The notes beneath the pieces are model-generated. The model saw nothing but the letters and a program-made list of their open reading frames with translations, was not told where the DNA came from and did no database searches. The position numbers were made by a program, and so were the translations under genes. Below are positions 1 to 9,183 of a DNA stretch of 28,156 bases, in pieces (position 1 is the first letter of the stretch; every line of letters begins with the position of its first letter). Origin of the DNA: Paulinella micropora (taxonomy: Eukaryota > Cercozoa > Imbricatea > Euglyphida); NCBI GenBank assembly GCA_009731375.1, contig BJOX01000183.1, positions 784,796 to 812,951 on the forward strand, written 5' to 3'.

Positions 1-365
1 AGATAAATGCACAAACTAGAAGGGTAGAGTGTTGTGATCCTGTCCCTATGCTTGTTTGTGTTTTTTGTGTGTTCCTTCACTCTTCTGTCCACCTCCTTCT
101 TCTTGGTCTGTGTGAGAACAGCAAGAACGACAGAGAGTTTGTATCTGATGTCTCCTTGTGAGCACATATATGGATTGGGCTAGAGGGTACGAGACACCTG
201 CTTGAGACCAATCAAATTATTTGTTTTGTGAAAGAGTTATGAGGGAGCTGTGTTGGAGTATTTGTTTTCGTCTGACGTCCCCGTGTGAGACAGGTCAGTG
301 AAAATTCACTCTGTTGCCTGTGTGGCAAAGCAGAAAGAAATCACCCTAGTGATGTGGACTCCAAA
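1..365 (-). mobile_element. Leader of a second, minus-strand LTR retroelement (partial)
   Basis: Read on the minus strand, this stretch aligns with the leader of the plus-strand element (about 1943-2302). Shared blocks include ACAAATACTCCAACAC, GGTGTC..GTACCCTCT and ACAAACAA..GTGCA, in the same order. It directly follows the LTR-like block 366-602 in minus orientation, so it is the start of a related element whose coding part lies left of the window. Similarity is clearly lower than between the two LTRs of the plus-strand element, so this is a different subfamily or an older copy. No coding region is visible here. Confidence 0.72.
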
Positions 366-602
366 TGTAATGCCCCCAACGATAGCTCGTAAAAAGTCGG
401 TAATACAACCAAACACAGTCCTCAAGAATGAGAATGATGTCTCGTTGTATTAGCTCAGTGAAGCCAAAAAGGAAAACGGCAACAGACCAGGAATAAAATG
501 GCATCAGGTCCAATCCGGACAAATAATACTGAAAAACAAGCTGGTGCACCTGTCACCAGGAAAAGGTACTTTTTACCGGCTATCCGGGGGGTGATGCATA
601 CA
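366..602 (-). repeat. 5' LTR of the minus-strand retroelement
   Basis: The reverse complement starts TGTATGCATCACC and ends near GGGGGCATTACA. It matches the LTRs at 1697-1942 and 11925-12172 along its full length (237 bp against 246-248 bp), including the CCCCCCGGATAGCCGG block, CTGAGCTAATA, AACGAGACATCATTCTC and GTGTTTGGTTGTATTAC. It differs at many positions. No matching target-site duplication is visible next to 602, but the partner LTR is outside the window. Confidence 0.8.
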
Positions 603-1316
603 TCAGAACTATTACATGTACTGAATAGTTTTTGTTTGTTTGTCAAGTTGTTTGTTTGTTTTTTTTTTTAAAGTTTTTACGGAAACACTTTTATTAATAG
701 TAATACAATTCTTGCCACTTGTAGGAATAAATGGGAAGCGTAAGAGTATTAAATAATTATTAAAAAGGAAGTCGATGGTAATTTAATATTATACCAAGAG
801 ATACAAACTTCAAGTGGAAAAGTGAAGCGTAAAAAAAAAAAAAAAAAAAAAAGAAAAGAGAGAAACAGTGGCAAAGAAAGGGGAAAAAAAGCGAAGGAAA
901 CAAGACAAGTGAAAAAACTTCATGTTAAAAGAAAAATGAAAACCAAGATGGGAAATGGAGGGCAGAGAAACCAGGAAAGGGAAGGATTTGAAGAGCTAAA
1001 TATCATCTCTGTTACTTATATAGTAATAAAGTATATAACGCCGCCGAGGGATTCGAAAACTGAGGGGCCCCGGAACAACAGTGGCACTTGAAAAAAAACA
1101 TTGTGACTTGAAAAATTGAGGAACTTGAAAAAGACAGGCACCGTGAGGGAAACGAAGCCGAAGACTCCAGAGGCGACAGGAAGAAGAACGAAACTTTCAA
1201 GGGAGGGGAGGCGGCATAAAATGAAAACTTGAAAAAAAAGTCACGAGAACCTGTATACTTGAAGACATCCAGCGCCGAGCAAAGCGAAGGCAGGGAAGGG
1301 TCGAATAAAATTAAAG
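603..1316. other. Non-coding AT-rich spacer with dispersed repeat copy A
   Basis: No recognisable gene. Positions 673-830 are copy A of a dispersed repeat that recurs at 16603-16760 (copy B) and, inverted, at about 17310-17410 (copy C). Shared blocks are TTTTTACG.AAACACT, CTTGCCACT.GTAG, GGGAAGC and AGAGATACAAA. An A-rich tract follows at 830-856. From 1090 to 1260 the words ACTTGAAA and CTTGAAAAA recur several times in purine-rich DNA. The open frames here are low-complexity Lys/Arg translations. Confidence 0.55.
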
Positions 1317-1696
1317 CCATGGATACTACTAAAGTTGCTTTTTCATCACACATAATAGAAATCTTACCATTTTCCAAAGAATCCTTTTTATGGTTGATAT
1401 AACATTGCTTATTAGGAAAGTTTCTACAACATTCTTTACATTCAATCCATTGAGATTTATCTTTTACACCTTGACAGCCAGATATTCCACAGATATTACA
1501 TTTAAAGTCGCACGAGTGTGTATTCACATATCCTCTTATGCATACTCACAGAAGTTCTTTTTACCTAACATAGACTTCATATTAGTTATCGCATCATAAT
1601 GTCTTTCAGTTTTTAGAATATATAAGTTTGTTAGCATTTCTCCAGCACTATTGCTTAATTCTATTTTATAAACAATCTTATCTGGAAATTCAACAA
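1317..1696 (-). pseudogene. Polinton-type family B DNA polymerase, middle fragment
   Basis: The minus strand encodes a fragment typical of the protein-primed family B DNA polymerases of Polinton/Maverick elements and related viruses. A stretch with the LERHYDAI-like pattern (here KTERHYDAITNMKSMLG) is followed by a cysteine-rich zinc-binding region: CDFKCNICG, then WIECKECCRNFPNKQCYINH. A frame change and stops lie between the two blocks, near 1540. The polymerase similarity fades at about 1317-1340 and no palm domain follows. Upstream sequence of the same gene is at 12173-12869, on the far side of the inserted retrotransposon. The AT-rich base composition matches that piece. Family identity rests on motif recognition only. 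Confidence 0.72.
1693..1696. repeat. Target-site duplication, left copy
   Basis: ACAA just before the 5' LTR recurs just after the 3' LTR at 12173-12176. The match can be extended to CAACAA because the LTR itself ends in CA, so a 5-bp duplication (AACAA) is equally possible. Confidence 0.7.
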
Positions 1697-1942
1697 TGTA
1701 GGCATCACCCCCCGGATAGCCGGTAAAAGTACACTTTTTTTGGTGTCAGGTGCACCTAGTTTCTTCCCATTATTTCAATATCGTTTGGCCGGATTTGACC
1801 TAGCCATTTTAACCTTGGTCTGTTGCCGCTTTCTTTTGTGCGGTTTCACTGAGCTAATATAACGAGACATCATTCTCCTTTGGGGATTTGTGTTTGGTTG
1901 TATTACCGACTTTTTAACGAGCTATCTTCGGGGAGTTTAACA
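1697..1942 (+). repeat. 5' LTR
   Basis: Starts TGTAGGCATCACC and ends GGGGAGTTTAACA, with TG...CA termini. It is near-identical to 11925-12172. It should hold promoter and polyadenylation signals; no TATA box was pinned down with confidence. Confidence 0.92.
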
Positions 1943-2551
1943 TTGCAGTCACCAGCACACGGCTGATTTCTTTTCTGGCTTGTCCTTTGACGGCAGAAGG
2001 AAAATTTGGGCTGACCTATCTCCATTGAGTAGGCAGACTCAAACAACAAATACTCCAACACATCCCCACACAAGCTCTTTTGCAAAACAATACGTCTAGG
2101 CGTTTGTGAGTAGGTGTCCCAGTACCCTCTCCACAGCCTTTATCCCTGTTCTCCCTTGAGGCAGATACCAGACATCTTTTTCTCCTGTTCTCCCTTGAGG
2201 CAGAGACAGAGTAAGTCAACAGACGTACGAACAAACACTCACAGTGACAAACAAACTTGGAGGACACGAGCCTAGTACTCTCCCTCTCAAGTCTGTGCAC
2301 TTCGTTGCCTCTCAAGTCACACACATCAGAGTATTTTTGCAAATCTCTGACTGTTTTTCGAAAGTAGGTCTGAACACCTATCCGACGACAAGTCGACTTC
2401 TCAAGGACTGCTTCTCAAGCCTCTTTGACACTATCTGTACGTAGGTCCTAGTACCTCATAACAGATACAACAACAAAAAGAGCAAAAGAGAAGAGGAGTG
2501 GAGAAGGAGATCAAATTTTCAGAGAAAGTCGTACAGACTACTTCTTTCTCA

Positions 2552-2603
<52 letters not shown>

Positions 2604-2740
2604 CACACACAAAAGACATAGAGGTGAGACACTCTCTCTCTACTATCTTTTCATCTTTTCTCTCTATTCGTTCCCCAGAGACGAACAGAGCAAATACGGG
2701 GTAGAATCAGCTCTGTCCCACTCATATTCCCCCAGCGACC
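1943..2740 (+). other. Retrotransposon leader / 5' untranslated region
   Basis: Non-coding stretch between the LTR and gag. It contains an internal near-repeat, CTGTTCTCCCTTGAGGCAGA, at about 2148 and 2188. It also holds an A tract followed by a CA run (2552-2611). The short ORFs here are interrupted and carry no recognisable domain. The leader of the minus-strand relative at 1-365 aligns with its first part. Confidence 0.7.
2552..2611 (+). repeat. Poly(A) tract followed by (CA)n
   Basis: About 38 consecutive A residues run into about 11 CA units inside the retrotransposon leader. Length is likely polymorphic or imprecise in assembly. Confidence 0.9.
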
Positions 2741-5260
2741 ATGTCTGAAGAATGGACTGAGGATGACGGAGGGGCGAGTGCTCAAACCCCAGAAGATGTA
2801 AATACGCTCGTTGGCCCTCTAGGGGACGAAACGGATTTGGCAGGGCCTTCCTTTGACACAGGAGGAGCAGACAATCCAATGGACCAGGTCCAAGATGAGG
2901 GAGCGATGATGACGGAGGAGGAGAAGGAGAAGAAGGAGGAGGAAGATCAGTGGGTGGCCGAATACGCCAAACTAACTAAGAAGGAGTTTGAGAAGAAAAT
3001 AGGGGAGCAGCAGGCCGGTAAATGGCTATATATTCCCCCAGAGATTCGATGGGGAGATCCCTTGAGAAAGGAGGATATCTGTTACCCCATCCCGAGTCAA
3101 GCTCTGCCTCTTGCAGCATTCCTCAGAGACGACGGTGCACAGTTACAGGTGCAACATGTCTCATATGGGGACCAAATGTCTTTACTGGAGCTACTCAACC
3201 TCATTTGGGGAGTGTTTGAGTGTGCTATACTCTATGAGTACCAGTATGCGAAAAGTGTGCTGCCATGGAGGACCAGAGCACTGGTCAGGTTGCTTGATCC
3301 TGGTCAGGACATCGAAGGAATAAAGAAGGGAGAAAGAGAGTTTAAAGGCAAGAACCTGCGAGGGCAGCTTAATGTCATGGATGTGCCTTTGAAACTTATG
3401 GAGGCCAAGTTAATTGACTTTGGCAAACTCCAACAAACCAAATTTGGCAGGGACACTCACCCAGTCCTGCAGGAAATAGAAGGGGAAGTCGGAGGGGTGA
3501 CGAAGCTGAAAAAGCTGCATGCGGCCTTTCAAAAGGACGATGCATGGAAGAGGTGGGCTCAGACGAAGGATCATACGATCTTGGAGCCGAAGCAGGCACT
3601 CCCTGCTACTAACAAAGCAACAGAGAAGGAGATGGCGGAGAAAACTCTGCTTCTTCGGAAGGCAGCCGAGCTCATGTCATTCTTTCATCATGCTCAAGAC
3701 CTGCACATCAGGGATATAGCAACAGAAAAAGAAAGGAAGGAGTTGGAGGCACAAATTGCATTGGCTAGGGCGACGGCAACAAGGCATGCACTTTCCTCTG
3801 GAACTTTTCTGTCTCCCCCTAGTTTCGCCTCGCCAACCCATGCAGCCCCTCCCGCCTCTACGACTGGCTCAGCGCCTACCACTGTCATTGTCAACAATAA
3901 CGACAAGAAGGACAGACAGGCTATCATGCAGGCCTTCCAAAAATATACCAAGTCCGATCCAACTGCTCTTACGCTGTATGCAGAGACAGCGAGTCAGAAG
4001 GATACGGATGCTGGCCTTCGTGACAAGCTCCGAAGGATAGATGCTTGTATGAAGCAGCATCCAACGGACGAAACACAAGAGTATGAGGCGTTGTCCACCT
4101 TGTTGGACCCATCAATCCTTACACAAGGGTTTGATGTAGCGGCATACAAAACGTTGCGAGCGGGAGTGGTGTCGGCTAGAAAGACCACCACAGACCTGCA
4201 ATGCACGGTGCCAGTTGCCGTCCTCTTGCAATATTTTAAAACTCATGGGTATCAGCACCTGTGCACTGGTACTTTGATTGGGTTCGAAATTTTTCAAGAG
4301 GTGAACACAGGGTTAGGCGATAGCACGAGGTTGGCGGCGATCCTCACGGAGGTCAGCGCCAAGTACGGGCTCTTTTATAGCCGGAAGTCCATCATTCTGT
4401 ACTTCTTGAGCGCTTTGTGTGCCAGACACCCGAGCAAGCTCGCACGGCTCATACAATCATGTCCGTCCTTCAAGGCGGTGAAGAAGGGGGACTTTTTGGA
4501 AACCAATATATACGAGAAGACTGTTGCGGCTACTCAGCCGGACGACCTGTTCAAGGAGGTGCTCGACGCGTGTTCCGAATTGGACACTGCCACTGAGTCA
4601 CTCTCCAGTACCACGACACAGGGGGTTGTAGGTGCCCAAGCAGCACATGCAACTCGGGTGGCAGGTCTGAAGAGAGGGAGAGATGAGAAGGTACCTTGTT
4701 ACCGCTATTTCTCATACATGACGTGCAAGAAGGAGCAAGAGCTTGGCTTAGGCAACTGCCCATACAGCCATGACTCTGATGATGTGACGATGCGAAATAC
4801 CTTCTTGCGAGAGCTCAAAGGCAGCAGAAGGGGCACATACTTCATGTACAAGAAGGAGTTGGAGGAGAGGAAGTGGAGTGCAAATATGGTCGACGATGCG
4901 GAGTTCCGCGGGGCCATCATTTCCTTCCTTGAGAAGATGCAGAAGAAGGAGGCGAAAGAACAACAACAGGGCCGACCAATGGCGCCGACAAGAGGAGGAG
5001 GAATGAGAGGATCGTCTCGAGGGTCCCGAGGGACGCAAAGAGGAGGAGGAAGGGGAGGTCGAGGCCACACGGGCTATCGTCCAAGTGGAGGCTGGACCCC
5101 AACGAGGACCCCAACGCGCCCTCCCAGAGGAAGCGGATACTGGAATAGCTCTAGCTCCAGTTCCAGCTCCAACTATCCCCAGCAGGCATATGCCGCTGCG
5201 AGTGGGGACCAACAAGACGCTGGCACCGACCCAGGTGAGCGTATTGAAGTCTTAGAATGA
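2741..5260 (+). CDS. gag: Gag-like polyprotein with CCCH zinc finger and RGG tail
   Basis: This 839-residue ORF is the structural (capsid/nucleocapsid) protein of the retrotransposon. The start is supported by the GCGACCATGT context and by its position as the first long ORF after the leader. The N-terminus is acidic and rich in Glu and Lys (residues 1-90). The middle is globular, with a Ser/Pro/Ala linker near 350-385. Near residues 650-680 there is one Cys/His cluster with spacing C-x8-C-x10-C-x3-H (CYRYFSYMTC...NCPYSH), a CCCH finger rather than the CCHC knuckle usual in gag. The tail from about 745 is rich in RGG and RG, followed by a Ser run and an acidic end, which suggests RNA binding. 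The ORF ends at a TGA directly followed by CGG, and the frame stays open into pol. Function is assigned from position and composition, since gag sequences are poorly conserved. Confidence 0.85.
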   Translation: MSEEWTEDDGGASAQTPEDVNTLVGPLGDETDLAGPSFDTGGADNPMDQVQDEGAMMTEEEKEKKEEEDQWVAEYAKLTKKEFEKKIGEQQAGKWLYIPPEIRWGDPLRKEDICYPIPSQALPLAAFLRDDGAQLQVQHVSYGDQMSLLELLNLIWGVFECAILYEYQYAKSVLPWRTRALVRLLDPGQDIEGIKKGEREFKGKNLRGQLNVMDVPLKLMEAKLIDFGKLQQTKFGRDTHPVLQEIEGEVGGVTKLKKLHAAFQKDDAWKRWAQTKDHTILEPKQALPATNKATEKEMAEKTLLLRKAAELMSFFHHAQDLHIRDIATEKERKELEAQIALARATATRHALSSGTFLSPPSFASPTHAAPPASTTGSAPTTVIVNNNDKKDRQAIMQAFQKYTKSDPTALTLYAETASQKDTDAGLRDKLRRIDACMKQHPTDETQEYEALSTLLDPSILTQGFDVAAYKTLRAGVVSARKTTTDLQCTVPVAVLLQYFKTHGYQHLCTGTLIGFEIFQEVNTGLGDSTRLAAILTEVSAKYGLFYSRKSIILYFLSALCARHPSKLARLIQSCPSFKAVKKGDFLETNIYEKTVAATQPDDLFKEVLDACSELDTATESLSSTTTQGVVGAQAAHATRVAGLKRGRDEKVPCYRYFSYMTCKKEQELGLGNCPYSHDSDDVTMRNTFLRELKGSRRGTYFMYKKELEERKWSANMVDDAEFRGAIISFLEKMQKKEAKEQQQGRPMAPTRGGGMRGSSRGSRGTQRGGGRGGRGHTGYRPSGGWTPTRTPTRPPRGSGYWNSSSSSSSSNYPQQAYAAASGDQQDAGTDPGERIEVLE

Positions 5261-5263
5261 CGG
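5258..5263 (+). promoter_or_regulatory. Candidate stop-codon readthrough site (UGA-CGG) between gag and pol
   Basis: The gag stop TGA is followed by CGG. The same frame then stays open through 20 codons to the ATG at 5321 and on to 8551. UGA followed by CGG is one of the described leaky contexts of readthrough in RNA viruses, usually with a 3' stem-loop. Gag-pol in one frame split by one stop is the arrangement of the gammaretroviral readthrough system. Alternatives are re-initiation at 5321, or a mutated sense codon in this copy. I did not identify a clear downstream hairpin by eye. Confidence 0.6.
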
Positions 5264-5320
5264 GAGGAGAAGAGGGAGAAGGGGACAAAAACTGTTCTTT
5301 TTAATCCGACAGTCACGGTT

Positions 5321-8300
5321 ATGCCTGCTGTTGTTGAACAGAATACGATCAGTCCCGTACCTCCTAGACGTGAAGTTGAAGGCACACAGCCTCAAAAGCC
5401 TCAAGGTAAGCATTTGCTAGTCCATCCTTCGAGAGCTAATATGGTAAATGATGCAAATAGGAAGGCGAAGAAGGCGATGGAGGAGAGGAAACCAAAACCG
5501 AATGCTGGGCCTTCGCCTGCAAAGAAACAGCGGGTCGTTTCGCCGCCGACGGACTCAATAGTCTCTACTGTAGACACATGTACACTCAGTGTACCAGACT
5601 CTGTCTCACAGACACCCGAGATACCGGAAGACCCGGATACTCGAGAGGCTAAGCTAGAGAGGAAGGAGGAGGAACGAAAAGAGGACAAGGAACTTGAGCT
5701 TAGACTCAAAACCTTAGAACAAAAAATTCATGTGCTAGCGGCTAGTTTACACAGACCGGACGCGCTATGCTACACTGACCTCTTTTGTGAAACTTTACAA
5801 ACCACATTGAAAGTTGGTAATGATACGATGGCAAATATTAATATTGTCGGCCGGAAGTTTTTAAACGGTCACCGGGCATGGGTGGACAAAAACACTAGAA
5901 AAACAAAGGGGACCCTAAAAGGGGTAGGCAGCCGTACAGAAATTACGGGCATCGTCACATTAATTTTTAAATTGACATCCGGTCGAGTATATCGTGCGGA
6001 CCTCTATGTTGTCCCCGATTACCACGGTTCAATCCTGCTGTCGTGTGACCAATTGGCTACGATGGGGGCTGTGATCGATTGCGCCGCACGGCGGGTAATT
6101 TATGGAGTGAAGAGAGGAGAGGAGGAGGATATTAATCCGATGACCGCTACTGACTCCTACGAGGCTTTTGAGCTGAGTCTAGCAACGGAGATAAAAAAGT
6201 TGGCCTTCGTACATGAGGTAACTGAAGCCTATGTGCACCCCTATGTCACAGTGCCGGACGAACTGTCCTGGACCGACAATTGGGAGACGGAGATGCAGGC
6301 GTATACGGTTACGATTCCCGCATGGGACAAAAAGTCTATTGATGACTTAGTCGTAGCGCGTAATGAGGAGATAATATGTGTTGCGAAACAGTGCCCGTCG
6401 TTGGCCAGATTCGCAGAAGGTGGCGGTGCAGATGTCCATATTCCTAATGGCTACTGTTACCACGCGAAGGTGTCAGATGAGAAGAGAGAGGCGTTCGTGC
6501 CAAGGAGGAAGGGGCGTATCCCCGATACTCCAGCGAATGACATTAAAACTTTTATCACTAACTTTTGGGGTGACGTGCCCACCTGGCCGCGCTCATTAAC
6601 GGAAGTGAAAAGGTGTTTACGGACTCTGTTTGAGAGCAACAAGCCGTACTCTGTCATTCTCCCATACAATCAGAAGGCGATATGGGCACAGGAGATAAGG
6701 GACCGGCTTATTGATCATCCTATACCGGTGCCCTCCCGCAAGCAACAATTAGTGGTGGCTTGTCGACTCGGGTCTCGTGAGCAGAGCAGTGCTTACAAGC
6801 AGAAGCTCAGAGCCCAGGACAAGTTGAAATTAATACCTCAAGCCTTCACATGCTTTGATGGTTTTTACACCCGTAAGGCTCCGATACAATACGCGAACCT
6901 TATTGATATGCTTGTCGGAATTGGCCATGATGATAAGCCGGACACAGTCACGTATGAAAGAACGGGACTAGACGATTTGTCGGAGGAGGATATGAGTTTG
7001 GAGGAGGACTTAGCGCCCCTCAAGGAGCATAAGAAAATGTCGGAGGAAGATTTCCAAGCGGTGGCGCGGAAAATCCTAGAAGGAGTGGGCACGGAGAGAG
7101 AAAAAGAGCTTCTCAAAGCTAAGATGGAGGTGTATAGAGAAATTTTCGACCCTCCTCGGGCAGGTGGTGTAAAGTCTGAGGACTTCACTGCAGTCATTTA
7201 CAAGATACCGGGTGCGGAGCCATCTCCGGCACCACGGAGGGCAAATTTGAGCATACATGAGGCGAAGATAGCGGAGGAGAATGTAAGGCAGTTGCTCAAT
7301 GAGGACTTTATTGAGAGATCTACATCTCCAATTGTCTCTCAACNNNNNNNNNNTAGATCTACATCTGCAATTGTCTCTCAACCGAAAATCGTCCCTAAGC
7401 CAGGAGGAGAATGGCGTTTGACGATCAATTATGCCCGTGTGAATAAGGTGCTAGAGGAAGAGAGAAATCCTCTGCCGACCTTAGAAGAGGGCAGAAGAGT
7501 GCTGCGGAATGCTAAATTCTATTCGGTCATCGACCTTAAAAACGGCTTCTGGCAGATACCACTGGACGAGAAATCCAGATGGCTGACTGCATTCGTTGTC
7601 GGTATGGAAATATACAAGTGGAAGGTGCTTCCGATGGGACTTAAACAGGCCCCGGGACTCTTTCAGAAGGCGATGCAGAAGATGCTGAGCGGTCAATATG
7701 ACGACCAGTCGGCGGATGGTTTTATGAGAAGGAGAGGACAGAAGGCGGGAGAATATGCATTTTGCTACATCGATGACATCATCGTATACTCTAACACAAT
7801 GGAGGAGCATATCGATCATTTGTCAGACGTCTTCAGGCGCATCGGCGCTTTTGGCCTGAAATGCAACTTAAAGAAATGTCAACTCGCCAAGACAAGTGTG
7901 ACGTATTTGGGTTACGAGATTTCTCATAATAGAGTCTCGATATCGCGCGAAAAGAGAGAGGAGATCGTGAGTAGAAAGTTGCCAAGGAATCGCACAGAGT
8001 TACACTCTTTTCTTGCGATGGCACAGTACTACAGCCAGTTCATACCCGATTGGGGTGCAACTCGGGCTAAGTTGGAGAAGATGATTGATTTTGGAGATTT
8101 TGAGAAGTGGGATGAGGAGGCTTTGCAGGCGTTTAATACGCTCAAAGATCTCATTTATAAAGATCCCAAGGACGGCGGATTAGTACTTATGATGCCCGAC
8201 TTTACGAAGCCGTTCGTAGTCGACACAGATGCATCTAAGTTCGCGATCGGTGCGGTGCTGCAACAAGAAGATGAGGAGAAAAAGTTGCGCCCGATCATGT

Positions 8301-8551
8301 TTATTAGTAGAAAGCTGTGTGCGGCGGAGCGAAATTACTGCACGCGACAGAGAGAGGCGTTGGCAGTAGTATGGGCTCTCAGGAGGCTCAGAGAATACCT
8401 ATGGGGAGGACCTCTATTCACGGTTAGGACCGATCATCATAACCTTCTTTGGTTGATGAATCATGAACAACCGGCCGTTTGGCGCGGTGGCAAGCTTTCT
8501 TGTCATGTTTCAATTTCACGATGGTCTACTTACCGGGAAAGCGAAACGTAG
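5321..8551 (+). CDS. pol: Pol: protease, reverse transcriptase and RNase H (5' part, frameshifted end)
   Basis: The frame is open from 5261; the first ATG is at 5321. Residues 1-150 are a basic, then charged, N-terminal region. A retropepsin-like segment covers about 160-270: NDTMANINIVG stands where D-T/S-G-A is expected, and it ends in ILLSCDQLATMGAVID, like the usual ILLG.DWL motif. RT follows, with WRLTINYARVN, YSVIDLKNGFWQIPL, MGLKQAPGLFQ and the catalytic YIDD near residue 816. RNase H follows, with FVVDTDASKFAIGAVL, QREALAVVWALRRL and VRTDHHNLLWL. Near 8475 the frame is lost and the last 25 or so residues are out-of-frame; the proper sequence continues in the ORF at 8479-9183. A 10-N gap at 7344-7353 lies at the start of the RT. 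Identification as Ty3/gypsy RT is firm. Confidence 0.9.
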   Translation: MPAVVEQNTISPVPPRREVEGTQPQKPQGKHLLVHPSRANMVNDANRKAKKAMEERKPKPNAGPSPAKKQRVVSPPTDSIVSTVDTCTLSVPDSVSQTPEIPEDPDTREAKLERKEEERKEDKELELRLKTLEQKIHVLAASLHRPDALCYTDLFCETLQTTLKVGNDTMANINIVGRKFLNGHRAWVDKNTRKTKGTLKGVGSRTEITGIVTLIFKLTSGRVYRADLYVVPDYHGSILLSCDQLATMGAVIDCAARRVIYGVKRGEEEDINPMTATDSYEAFELSLATEIKKLAFVHEVTEAYVHPYVTVPDELSWTDNWETEMQAYTVTIPAWDKKSIDDLVVARNEEIICVAKQCPSLARFAEGGGADVHIPNGYCYHAKVSDEKREAFVPRRKGRIPDTPANDIKTFITNFWGDVPTWPRSLTEVKRCLRTLFESNKPYSVILPYNQKAIWAQEIRDRLIDHPIPVPSRKQQLVVACRLGSREQSSAYKQKLRAQDKLKLIPQAFTCFDGFYTRKAPIQYANLIDMLVGIGHDDKPDTVTYERTGLDDLSEEDMSLEEDLAPLKEHKKMSEEDFQAVARKILEGVGTEREKELLKAKMEVYREIFDPPRAGGVKSEDFTAVIYKIPGAEPSPAPRRANLSIHEAKIAEENVRQLLNEDFIERSTSPIVSQXXXXRSTSAIVSQPKIVPKPGGEWRLTINYARVNKVLEEERNPLPTLEEGRRVLRNAKFYSVIDLKNGFWQIPLDEKSRWLTAFVVGMEIYKWKVLPMGLKQAPGLFQKAMQKMLSGQYDDQSADGFMRRRGQKAGEYAFCYIDDIIVYSNTMEEHIDHLSDVFRRIGAFGLKCNLKKCQLAKTSVTYLGYEISHNRVSISREKREEIVSRKLPRNRTELHSFLAMAQYYSQFIPDWGATRAKLEKMIDFGDFEKWDEEALQAFNTLKDLIYKDPKDGGLVLMMPDFTKPFVVDTDASKFAIGAVLQQEDEEKKLRPIMFISRKLCAAERNYCTRQREALAVVWALRRLREYLWGGPLFTVRTDHHNLLWLMNHEQPAVWRGGKLSCHVSISRWSTYRESET
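7317..7382 (+). other. 10-N gap flanked by a 27-bp direct duplication
   Basis: The block GATCTACATCT.CAATTGTCT ends just before the N run and recurs just after it with one change. The encoded peptide (RSTS.IVSQ) therefore appears twice in the RT, although RTs have it once. This looks like two contig ends that overlap and were joined with a nominal gap. Confidence 0.75.
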
Positions 8552-9183
8552 TCGCTGATAGCCTTTCCAGGCTAGAGTTTCAGTCAGAGGTGTCGGCTCT
8601 CGTATCATCAGTGGAGATGATAGATCTGTCCACGGACAAGGTGTACGAGGTAAGCCACATAGAGACGATGCAGATGGCAAGAGGCGTTCGTTATGACCGC
8701 ACGGGTCTACGATATAGTCCTCAAGGCCCGGATCATGGCATATGCTGTGAGGCACATGTTCTCGAAGACGCTGAGTGGTCTTATGAGGCATATGAGAACG
8801 CGAAGGCGAATATAAAAGAGGAGGAGGAGACGACTGAGGTCTGTACTGAACCTCCGCAGGAAAATCGAAGCGAGCTTGATGAAGACCCAGAAAGGGTAGG
8901 AGTAAGGTTGGAGGACGGTACTGTCCATATCGCCTCGCCTACCGCATGGAGGCAACAACAGGCGACGGATCCGGAGTTCAAGGAGCTCATAACGTTATAC
9001 AAGAGCCCTAATGAGCTTAAACAGACTCCGCAGATCAAAGATCAGATGAAGGAGATGGCGTGGAGAGATGGGCTATTGTGGTACAAGGGCCAGCACGGCA
9101 AATTTGCGTCACAGCCGGATAAATGGACTGACTCTCTGGGTACCAGAGAAGTTGAGGCGCTTTATATATGTCGCTGCCCATAA
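8479..9183 (+). CDS. pol: Pol fragment: RNase H end and spacer to integrase
   Basis: This frame carries the direct continuation of RNase H: RWQAFLSCFNFTMVYLPGKR, then NVVADSLSRLE, the conserved end of the Ty3/gypsy RNase H. It then runs through a charged spacer of about 150 residues. It ends with DGLLWYKGQHGKFASQ, the usual lead-in to the integrase zinc domain. The shift relative to the upstream frame is consistent with a one-base loss near 8475. A second frame change lies between about 9120 and 9160, because the integrase N-terminus continues in the frame of 9068-11047. The ATG at 8479 is not a real start. Confidence 0.85.
   Translation: MARWQAFLSCFNFTMVYLPGKRNVVADSLSRLEFQSEVSALVSSVEMIDLSTDKVYEVSHIETMQMARGVRYDRTGLRYSPQGPDHGICCEAHVLEDAEWSYEAYENAKANIKEEEETTEVCTEPPQENRSELDEDPERVGVRLEDGTVHIASPTAWRQQQATDPEFKELITLYKSPNELKQTPQIKDQMKEMAWRDGLLWYKGQHGKFASQPDKWTDSLGTREVEALYICRCP

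Noticed and set aside
822-1091. Lys-rich 89-codon ORF after an A tract
   Set aside because: Low-complexity translation of purine-rich DNA, with no supporting signal.
1943-1960. tRNA primer binding site after the 5' LTR
   Set aside because: No TGG start or convincing match to a tRNA 3' end, and the sequence is not conserved in the second element.
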